Below, in pieces: positions 9,295-16,008 of a DNA stretch of 64,000 bases. Within the stretch, counting starts at the first letter, position 1, and each line of letters starts with the position of its first letter. Origin of the DNA: Deltaproteobacteria bacterium SG8_13 (lineage in GTDB: Bacteria > Desulfobacterota > Desulfobacteria > Desulfobacterales > SG8-13); the NCBI GenBank assembly GCA_001303025.1, contig LJNK01000015.1:24792-88791 (forward strand), given 5' to 3'. The position numbers were made by a program, and so were the translations under genes. The notes beneath the pieces were generated by a model. The model was not told the DNA's origin. It worked only from the letters and a program-made list of their open reading frames with translations, and did not search any database.

Positions 9295-9570
9295 TTAGAT
9301 TTTCACCCCCATCAGGCCGTGGACAAGGATGTAGAAAAAAGACCAGATGATCGTTCCCGCAAATATCAACAGCATCGCCAACGGAAACGGCGCATTGCGA
9401 TCCTCGATGTCTTCCGGATAGCGGTAGATGACCCGCTGCTTCCTCGCTTCGGAATCCTCGGTCCGAAAAACCATAAAACCAAGGGCTATTCCGAAAACGA
9501 TGATGAAGATCACCGTGGGAAGCGCGACCCACATCAGGTGCTCAAAATTCAACAATGTAAAGTAGCGCAT
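9295..9570 (-). CDS. Two-helix membrane protein resembling the FixP_N (CcoP N-terminal) domain
   Basis: A 91-aa protein with membrane helices at about residues 12-34 and 62-85. The stretch between them (EDIEDRNAPFPL, then a hydrophobic helix) resembles the FixP_N region of CcoP, where a GIxExNNPxP-like motif precedes the membrane anchor. No haem motif is present. A ribosome site, GAGGAACGAGCC, precedes the ATG. I infer that this is the membrane part of CcoP separated from its cytochrome domains, which appear instead in the ccoO fusion and the downstream cytochrome. The similarity is short, so the assignment is tentative. Confidence 0.6.
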   Translation of the reverse strand: MRYFTLLNFEHLMWVALPTVIFIIVFGIALGFMVFRTEDSEARKQRVIYRYPEDIEDRNAPFPLAMLLIFAGTIIWSFFYILVHGLMGVKI

Positions 9571-9599
9571 GGCTCGTTCCTCAACATCGACCCTGCCGC

Positions 9600-9860
9600 T
9601 CAGGGGGCGTAAAAAAGTGAATAGATCAACACGGCCGCACTGGCACCCAGACCGGCCAGGGCCAGCAAAAACAGCCCATACATCTCATAGCGGCTGACGC
9701 GGGAGGTGCCGGCAGCCGTTTGATCCAGGTCGTCCTCGAGCGGTAAAAACCGGGCGCGCTGCTGATCTCTGAACTGGCCGTTTTTCAGCGCCCAGATGAA
9801 AACCACAATACTGATCACCAGCCCGATGGACATGTATGTGATAAAGTAAGGGAAGTACAC
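9600..9860 (-). CDS. ccoS: CcoS-like cbb3 oxidase assembly protein
   Basis: A small membrane protein of about 86 aa. I chose the GTG at 9860, with GGGAG 10 nt upstream and 4 nt after the ccoO stop, over the longer frame starting at 9911, which would overlap ccoO. The first helix is followed by WALKNGQFRDQQ, which matches the CcoS signature (tryptophan, then SGQFDD-like acidic residues). Most CcoS proteins end soon afterwards; this one has a second membrane helix near the C-terminus. CcoS is needed for cofactor insertion in cbb3 oxidases. Its position between ccoO and the FixP_N-like gene supports the call. Confidence 0.68.
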   Translation of the reverse strand: MYFPYFITYMSIGLVISIVVFIWALKNGQFRDQQRARFLPLEDDLDQTAAGTSRVSRYEMYGLFLLALAGLGASAAVLIYSLFYAP

Positions 9861-9864
9861 GGGT

Positions 9865-10800
9865 TTATGGCTCCCATGCGGCATCGATACCGCGCGGCTC
9901 GCTGTTGGCATCGCTTTGGTTGATAAAGTAAACAGCCACGTAGTCGCCGACCTCCCATATTTTCTGCGATTCCAGTTCCCGCTTGAAATACGGCATGGCC
10001 GTTCCGGTGATTCCGTTCATGATCTGGTAGTAGAGGACGCCGCCGGAAACCTCCCTGCCTTTTAGAATCGTAAAATTCAACGGCGGCGGGTAAATCCATG
10101 GCTGGGCCGGTCCCATTCCGTCGCCGACCGGGCCATGACATCCAAGGCAGAAATTCTGGTAGATGACATGGCCCCTGGCCAATCCGGCTTCGGTTGTCGG
10201 GTAAGGGTTGGGAACATCCCGCCAGCCTTGGGGAACGTTCTCGTTGAGCCATCTCACATTGGCTTCCGGACCGGCCTCATAAGCCTTGATGGCTTCCTGC
10301 TTCCAAAAACGCTGACGCTCCATTCGCCGGTCGGCGGCCTTTAGCCCCAGGCTTTGAACATAAGACGTAAGGGTTGCGACCCGATCCATTCCTAAAAATT
10401 CAAAAGCCGGCATAATGGATACCGGACGCGTGTAGCGCGGGTTGATAAAATGGGCGATATGCCAGTCGTCCGGATGCTCACCACCCGCCTGGGAAAGGTC
10501 CGGGCCGGTTCGCGCCGAACCCAGCAGTATCGGATGATCCTCCACATAGTCGCCGGCCTGGGCGATTCGGTCTGCCCCCAGTCCCCAGTCCACCTTGCGT
10601 ATCGATTGGCTGTGGCAGTATACGCATCCGTTCTGAATGTAGATGAGTCGACCGGCGGCTTCCTCCGAGACCCGCGAGCGGAAGATTTCCGACGGTACGG
10701 TCTGATTGGTGTCGGCATACGGTAATATAACGGCCACGAACACCACTGCGGCCAGCACTAAAAGACTGCCGATCACCACGGCTTTCGGAGTCATTTTCAT
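9865..10800 (-). CDS. ccoO: cbb3 oxidase subunit II (CcoO) fused to a second cytochrome c domain
   Basis: A 311-aa membrane-anchored dihaem protein. Residues 8-26 form the membrane helix. The first domain is CcoO-like with CVYCH near residue 59 and an axial-ligand region MPAFEFL near 130. The second domain, about residues 205-295, is a class I cytochrome c with CLGCH near residue 219 and an axial methionine in TAMPYF. Ordinary CcoO is about 200 aa with a single haem, so this is a CcoO-cytochrome fusion. The extra domain may take over the role of CcoP. Its start overlaps the ccoN stop by 4 nt. It should face the periplasm and feed electrons to the CcoN haem b/b3-CuB centre. Confidence 0.88.
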   Translation of the reverse strand: MKMTPKAVVIGSLLVLAAVVFVAVILPYADTNQTVPSEIFRSRVSEEAAGRLIYIQNGCVYCHSQSIRKVDWGLGADRIAQAGDYVEDHPILLGSARTGPDLSQAGGEHPDDWHIAHFINPRYTRPVSIMPAFEFLGMDRVATLTSYVQSLGLKAADRRMERQRFWKQEAIKAYEAGPEANVRWLNENVPQGWRDVPNPYPTTEAGLARGHVIYQNFCLGCHGPVGDGMGPAQPWIYPPPLNFTILKGREVSGGVLYYQIMNGITGTAMPYFKRELESQKIWEVGDYVAVYFINQSDANSEPRGIDAAWEP

Positions 10801-12158
10801 GTGACAGCTTCTCCGGATCTGACGAACAAGGTTCTGACGATGTTGTAAAAACCGAGCGCTGCGCCGATGACCAGAATCAGACCCAGCGAAGCGCGGGTAA
10901 CGTAATATGGATGAATCTGGGGCAAGATTCGATAAACGGTCTCACCATTGAGCCAGCCGTTGCCCTGAATGAGTCCGGCGATCGTCAACACCACCGTAAA
11001 GCCGATAGAGACGATCAGAACCAGCCAGTATTGGATGTCGGCCAGCAGCCGGCTGTAAAGGGGCCTGCCCGTCACTTTCGGTAGAATGTAGTAAAGCCCT
11101 CCGAGGGCGATCATGCCGGCAAATCCGAGCACCCCGATGTGAGCGTGGGCGACGACCCAGTTGTTGAAATGGGTGACCCGCTGCACATCCGGAAGCGACA
11201 TCATGGAGCCCTGGATGCTGACGAAGAAATACATGATGGTGCCGGTGAACACGAATTTGGCGCCGATGTCCGCATGGATCTCTCCAAGTCTGCCTTTGGC
11301 CGTGTACCAAATGTTGATCAGAAACGCCATCACCGGGATGACCATGGCCACGCTGTCGACAATGGCGATGACTTTCAGCCAGGTCGGGACGGGCACCTGC
11401 AGCAGGTGGTGAGTGCCGATATGGGTATACACAACGATCAGTGACCAAAAGCCCAGCAGTGAGAGCGTATGGCTGTATAAGGGGGCGCGCACGGACCGCG
11501 GGATCACATAATAGGTCACACCGGCAGAAAGAGGCGTCAGCAAAAGACCGAACACGTTGTGTCCGTAAAACCAGAGGATAATGGCATCGGGGATTCCCAC
11601 CAGGGCACCGCTGCTCGGCCGCCAGACGATGTTGCCGAGAGCATACGTGCAGGCGGTCAGGATTACCGCAGCCAGCGCGTACCAGACGGACACATACAGG
11701 ACCGGCTCGGTGCGCTGCTTGACGGTCATGATGAAATTGAAAAACACCATCAAAAACACCACAATCACCGCCACATCGATCGGCCAGATCAGCTCGGCGT
11801 ATTCGCGGCCCTGGGTGTAACCGAGCATCAGGGTCAAAACAACCGCCACCAGCGCAATATTCCACGCAACAACGGTCACAACCCCGAGTCTTTCACTGTA
11901 AAGCTCGGTTTTCAGCAGTCTGGGGAAATAGTAAAATGCCGCCGCCAACAGGCCCGGTGTGACAAAACCGAACAGCACGATGTTGATGTGGATCGGTCGG
12001 ACTCTACCGAACACCAGCCAGCCGATGTTCTTTGTAAGGTCCGGTGCGACGAGCTCCGTGGCACCGATCAGTCCCATAAGTGTGCCGACGATCATCCAGA
12101 AAGCGGAAGTCAGGCAAAAGCCCTTGGCCGTCTGATAGGTTGGGGATGGATTGGACAA
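10797..12158 (-). CDS. ccoN: cbb3-type cytochrome c oxidase subunit I (CcoN)
   Basis: A membrane protein of about 453 aa with around twelve helices and the haem-copper oxidase core. Visible ligand motifs are RPIHINIV, the FYGHNVFG helix followed by the cbb3-type cross-link tyrosine region TYYVIP, the CuB pair in THIGTHHL, and the HAHIG motif on the late helix. The frame is open to 12260, but that codon is TTG without a good ribosome site. I choose the TTG at 12158, preceded by AAGGAG at 8 nt, which gives a normal CcoN N-terminus (TAKGFCLTSAF). An ATG at 12218 is the alternative. It follows the ActA-like cytochrome and is coupled to ccoO. Reaction: 4 cyt c(red) + O2 to water with proton pumping. 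Confidence 0.9.
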   Translation of the reverse strand: MSNPSPTYQTAKGFCLTSAFWMIVGTLMGLIGATELVAPDLTKNIGWLVFGRVRPIHINIVLFGFVTPGLLAAAFYYFPRLLKTELYSERLGVVTVVAWNIALVAVVLTLMLGYTQGREYAELIWPIDVAVIVVFLMVFFNFIMTVKQRTEPVLYVSVWYALAAVILTACTYALGNIVWRPSSGALVGIPDAIILWFYGHNVFGLLLTPLSAGVTYYVIPRSVRAPLYSHTLSLLGFWSLIVVYTHIGTHHLLQVPVPTWLKVIAIVDSVAMVIPVMAFLINIWYTAKGRLGEIHADIGAKFVFTGTIMYFFVSIQGSMMSLPDVQRVTHFNNWVVAHAHIGVLGFAGMIALGGLYYILPKVTGRPLYSRLLADIQYWLVLIVSIGFTVVLTIAGLIQGNGWLNGETVYRILPQIHPYYVTRASLGLILVIGAALGFYNIVRTLFVRSGEAVT

Positions 12159-12260
12159 ACCTGTTTCTCCTTGAAGCAGAGGGTTTGGGTTCACGCTTTG
12201 CCGATACCCCTGATACATTCGATTACGGAATTTCTTCTGCAAGACTCCTTTATGGCGCAA

Positions 12261-12854
12261 TCAGCTGTGACACGCCAACCAGCATCCCAGGTTGGCCTTT
12301 TTTTCCCGATGGCATTGAATACAAAATTCCATGTAAAAGTAGCGGCCTTTGACCCGGTCCATCGTTTCGATGGCGCCATGGCACTGCTGGCACTCGATTT
12401 CCTTTTTGATGTGCCGCTGGTGGTTGAACACTACATGCTCGGCCAGGTAATTCGCCTTTACCCACGGTGTCGGCGTCTTGGTGTTGAAGTAACGGTGCTC
12501 TTTCAAAATTTGCGGGTGCTTGGCGATGATGTAATTGTGGCAATAGAGACATTTTTCCACCGGGGGCAAGCCCGGGTGGATCGAGCTGTCCACATACGGA
12601 TGGCAAAACTGGCACTGGATGCTCTTGACGCCGACATGCAGCTGATGACTGAACGGGATCGGCTGCTCGGGGCCCATGCGCGTGCCCGGCGGGGTGTAAA
12701 TCAGATACAAAGATCCGATCGTCAGCGCCACAAGGACCAGCGTCCAGAAAAAGGCCGCTTTGTTCTGAGACAGCGAAACCCTGTATTTTCTTGCAAGGAT
12801 CAGCAACCCAAGGGTCAGTGCGGCCAGCGTTATCAGGGTAATAAGAACTTCCAT
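12261..12854 (-). CDS. actA: ActA-like pentahaem cytochrome c of alternative complex III
   Basis: A 197-aa protein with two N-terminal membrane helices (about residues 3-20 and 34-53) and a periplasmic multihaem domain. Four standard CxxCH sites are visible (CQFCH, CLYCH, CQQCH, CIQCH). A fifth at the extreme C-terminus is CWLACH, a CX3CH spacing. Extra histidines (HQRH, AKH, AEH) can be distal ligands. This fits the pentahaem ActA subunit of quinol:cytochrome c oxidoreductase. The start codon overlaps the actF stop (TGATG) and has a GGGAGG ribosome site. Unlike the usual act operon, actA is not the first gene here. It should transfer electrons from the iron-sulfur/quinol module toward the oxidase. 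Confidence 0.85.
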   Translation of the reverse strand: MEVLITLITLAALTLGLLILARKYRVSLSQNKAAFFWTLVLVALTIGSLYLIYTPPGTRMGPEQPIPFSHQLHVGVKSIQCQFCHPYVDSSIHPGLPPVEKCLYCHNYIIAKHPQILKEHRYFNTKTPTPWVKANYLAEHVVFNHQRHIKKEIECQQCHGAIETMDRVKGRYFYMEFCIQCHREKKANLGCWLACHS

Positions 12855-14047
12855 CAGCGCACCTCCCTTTTCTCAGCGTGCGCCAACTCCGGAAACTGTG
12901 TGAACGCAAACCGGAGCGATGCGAGCATCAATCCCAGGAACCCGAGGCTGATCAGCGCATCGCTGATGCCCAGCGGAAGTTGCAGCGTTGCATGACTCAG
13001 TGGAGGTCCGATCAACAACAGGTGCTCCAGCCAGATCCCGATGATAACGACTGAACAGATGACGAGCATGAATTGGGGCATGGTTTTGATCTTCCTGTTC
13101 AGCAAAATGAAAAACGGCAGCACGAAGCTGACAGCGAAAGTGACCCAGGCCAGGTAGCGCCAAGGGACCATCATGGTGCGCTCGATCACGTAGGCGGTTT
13201 CTTCCGGAATGTTTCCGTACCAGATAACCACCAGTTGCACGTAGAAAAAATCGGCCCAGACCAGGCAAAAGGCAAAGAAGAGTTTGCCGATGTCGTGGAA
13301 ATGGGAATCCGACAGCCGAAAATCGGTACGGGGATTCAAATGCATGACGGCTGCCAGGATGATCAACCCCCCCAGGCCGATATAAATGGCTTTAACGAAC
13401 GTATAGGCTCCGAAAAGGGTCGATATCCAGTGAGGGTCCATGGCCATGACCAGATCATAGCCGATCAAGGAGAGCACAAGGGCAAAGGCCAGCAGGTAGA
13501 GGATGCCGAACAGTCCTTTGCGTTTTTTTATCTTCTCGGGATCCTGCGGCCGGTTTTGCTGCAGCCGGTTGAAAATCGAGCGAATCGGACCCGAACCGTC
13601 CGGGGAAATCTCCTTTTGCAGCATGGCGTAGTACAGGTAGGTAAAACCGAATCCATACAGCAGCAGCAGACCGACAAAGTTTCGTGTGAACACAAACGGA
13701 ACGTTGAGCCAGATCTCCTTGCCGTGCAGGTCCTGCCCGTGACTCCACGGAAAGACGTGGGAAGATCCGAAAAACAGCACCAGAAACAGGATGAAGGAGA
13801 CTGGAAAGAAGCCGGCAAACGCCTCCGACAGCCCCGACAGCGGTCCGCTCCATCGGGCGCGGGTGGTGGTCATCAGCGCGGAAAACAGCACCGCACCCTG
13901 GGCGATGGCCGACCAGAGCAGAAAATTGATCAAATATGCCTGCCAGGCCCTTTCCGGATGACCGCTTGCAATACCGTAAGCAAAGGTTCCGAAACCGATC
14001 GCGACCAGGGCTGCGCTCAGCAGCCAGAAAGATTTTCTCGTGTCCAT
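12854..14047 (-). CDS. actF: ActF, quinol:cytochrome c oxidoreductase membrane subunit
   Basis: A 397-aa polytopic inner-membrane protein with roughly ten helices. It begins with a short Lys/Arg N-terminus and a helix ending in ASGHPERAWQAYLINFLLW, a conserved feature of the ActF (second NrfD-related) subunit of alternative complex III. No cofactor-binding motif is expected. It lies 35 nt after actD and overlaps actA by one base, which supports its place in the complex. The distinction between ActC and ActF rests on length, absence of the longer ActC N-terminus and gene order. The family assignment is strong and the exact subunit letter slightly less so. Confidence 0.86.
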   Translation of the reverse strand: MDTRKSFWLLSAALVAIGFGTFAYGIASGHPERAWQAYLINFLLWSAIAQGAVLFSALMTTTRARWSGPLSGLSEAFAGFFPVSFILFLVLFFGSSHVFPWSHGQDLHGKEIWLNVPFVFTRNFVGLLLLYGFGFTYLYYAMLQKEISPDGSGPIRSIFNRLQQNRPQDPEKIKKRKGLFGILYLLAFALVLSLIGYDLVMAMDPHWISTLFGAYTFVKAIYIGLGGLIILAAVMHLNPRTDFRLSDSHFHDIGKLFFAFCLVWADFFYVQLVVIWYGNIPEETAYVIERTMMVPWRYLAWVTFAVSFVLPFFILLNRKIKTMPQFMLVICSVVIIGIWLEHLLLIGPPLSHATLQLPLGISDALISLGFLGLMLASLRFAFTQFPELAHAEKREVR

Positions 14048-14082
14048 GGCGATATTTTCTGTGTCGGGTTACATGTTGTCGG

Positions 14083-14586
14083 TTATTCGAAAACTCTTGC
14101 CTCCCCGCCGTTACGGGCGAAAAGCGCCAACAAGCCTTCTCGATCCTCGTCGCTGCTGGAAGACAGGATGCCGAAATGTTCACCCGAGCAGCGGGGATCG
14201 TAATGTTCTAGGTTCTCCATCCGGGGCAGCCGTGAAAGCACGAGCATGCCGATCAGATTGCCGAAGATTGCAAACAGGATGGTAAATTCAAACCCGACGA
14301 TGATAAACGGAACCACGGCAACCACCGGCTTCCCGCTGACGATCAGCTCCCATCGCAGCGAAGTGAAAATGGCAAGCGCGAAGCCGGTGATAAATCCCAG
14401 AATCCCCCCGCAGAGCGTAAACCAGCCGACCCTGCTGTCTTTCAAACCGAGGGCATCGGATATCTTGTGGCTCGGAATCGGGCTATGGGTTCGGTGCAGC
14501 GGCCACGAAGATGCTTTCAGCTCACCGATGGCAGCCACTGCCTGATCCTCCCGCTTGAAAAGCCCCATGACGTATTTAGTGGCCAT
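14083..14586 (-). CDS. actD: ActD (DUF3341) subunit of alternative complex III
   Basis: A 167-aa protein of the DUF3341 family. After an N-terminal soluble strand region (KYVMGLFKREDQA) come two membrane helices, at about residues 58-77 and 92-115, with a conserved Gly/Thr-rich first helix. The C-terminal tail contains HYDPRCSGEHFG, typical of ActD proteins. The start overlaps the end of actC by 11 nt. ActD is a membrane subunit unique to alternative complex III, so this gene is the clearest marker that the cluster is ACIII and not Qrc or Psr. Confidence 0.92.
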   Translation of the reverse strand: MATKYVMGLFKREDQAVAAIGELKASSWPLHRTHSPIPSHKISDALGLKDSRVGWFTLCGGILGFITGFALAIFTSLRWELIVSGKPVVAVVPFIIVGFEFTILFAIFGNLIGMLVLSRLPRMENLEHYDPRCSGEHFGILSSSSDEDREGLLALFARNGGEARVFE

Positions 14587-15892
14587 GGCCCTCTCCTTCG
14601 GCGACGGTCTCTTTCATTTCGGTCATGGAAACCGACGGCATATGTTTAACGAAAAGCACAAACAGAAAAAAGAACAAGGAAAAGGCGCCGAGCATGATCC
14701 CCATCTCGATCAATGTGGGGCGGTAAAGGCCCCAGGCGTTGGGTAGAAAACCGTGCCCGACACTTCCGACAATGATCACAAAGCGCTCGTACCACATCCC
14801 GATGTTGACAATGATCGATATGCCGAACAGCCAGGGGATGGTGGTGCGAATTTTTTTGAAAAAGAACAACAGCGGCGTCAGGGTGTTGCAAATCACCATG
14901 ATCCAGAAGCCGTAGGCATAGTCCCCGACGGCCCGCCAGCGGAAGGTTTCCATCTCCACCGTGTTGTGGCTGTACCAGGCGATAAAATATTCGGTCCCGT
15001 AGGCGAAGCCCACGATCAGGCCGGTGAAGATGATTGTTTTGGCCACGCTCTCCAGTACGTGCATGGTGATGATTTTTTCGTAGTTGAAAATTTTCCGCAG
15101 CGGGATCATCAGCGTCAACACCATGGCCAGGCCGGAATGGATCGCGCCGGCGACAAAGTACGGAGCAAAGATCGTCGTGTGCCAGCCGGGGACGATGCCC
15201 AGGGCAAAATCCCAGGAAACGACGCTGTGCACGGAGATGACCAGCGGTGTGGCCAGGGCTGCAAAAAACAGGTAAATACGAACGTAATGCCGCCACTGCT
15301 CGTGCTCGCCGGTCCAGCCCAGGGAAAGGGTGGTAAAGATCTTTTTGCGCAGGCCGTCGGAGGTGTCCCGAATCCTGGCGAGATCCGGCAGCATGCCGGT
15401 ATACCAGAACAGCGAACTGACCGTCAGGTAGGTGCTGATGGCCACCACATCGAACATCAGCGGTGATTGAAAATTGGGCCACAGGGTCCGCTGGTTGGGA
15501 AGCGGCAGCATAAAATACACCAGCCATACTCTACCCACGTGAATGAATGGGAACAGACCGGCGGTGCAGACCGCAAATACCGTCATGGTTTCAGCCGCCC
15601 GCGCAATGGGATTGCGCCAGCCGGCTCGGAAAAGATGCAAAATGGCGGAGATGAGCGTGCCGGAGTGCGCAATACCGACCCAGAAGACGAAGTTGATAAG
15701 ATAGGTCCCCCAGGCGACCGGGATGTTCATGCCGGCCACACCGATACCGGTAAAAATCTGATAAAGCCAGCAGGCGGCGCCCAGCATGATGCCGAGCGCC
15801 AGCAGAAACACAGCCAGCCAGTACCGCCCGGATGCAGGCCGCAGGGTGTCTAGGACCGTCTGGTCAATTTTCGCAAAGGTCAGTTCGGTCAT
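14576..15892 (-). CDS. actC: ActC, NrfD/PsrC-like quinol-binding membrane subunit
   Basis: A protein of about 438 aa with around ten transmembrane helices in the NrfD/PsrC superfamily. It includes the conserved WGTYLINFVFWVGIAHSG segment and LAMVLTLMIPLR. The open frame reaches 15991, but I start at the ATG at 15892 (MTELTFAKID), which has AGGA 8 nt upstream. The upstream extension is Arg/Gly-rich and unlikely to be translated. ActC is thought to carry the menaquinol oxidation site and to contact the ActB iron-sulfur domain. It lies between actB and actD, as in characterised ACIII operons. Confidence 0.9.
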   Translation of the reverse strand: MTELTFAKIDQTVLDTLRPASGRYWLAVFLLALGIMLGAACWLYQIFTGIGVAGMNIPVAWGTYLINFVFWVGIAHSGTLISAILHLFRAGWRNPIARAAETMTVFAVCTAGLFPFIHVGRVWLVYFMLPLPNQRTLWPNFQSPLMFDVVAISTYLTVSSLFWYTGMLPDLARIRDTSDGLRKKIFTTLSLGWTGEHEQWRHYVRIYLFFAALATPLVISVHSVVSWDFALGIVPGWHTTIFAPYFVAGAIHSGLAMVLTLMIPLRKIFNYEKIITMHVLESVAKTIIFTGLIVGFAYGTEYFIAWYSHNTVEMETFRWRAVGDYAYGFWIMVICNTLTPLLFFFKKIRTTIPWLFGISIIVNIGMWYERFVIIVGSVGHGFLPNAWGLYRPTLIEMGIMLGAFSLFFFLFVLFVKHMPSVSMTEMKETVAEGEGHGH

Positions 15893-16008
15893 GGGTAGGT
15901 TCCTGTTCGCTCCGTAAGATCCGTCGAGTCTGCTGCGCATGGGCTGCCGGTTGGCGCGGCCGAAGCTGGTGCCCGCCTCGGCCTGCCCCACATAACGGGC
16001 TCAACAGA

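Noticed and set aside
12159..12260. N-terminal extension of ccoN back to the TTG at 12260
   Set aside because: That TTG has no proper ribosome site and the extra residues do not resemble CcoN. A better site precedes the TTG at 12158.
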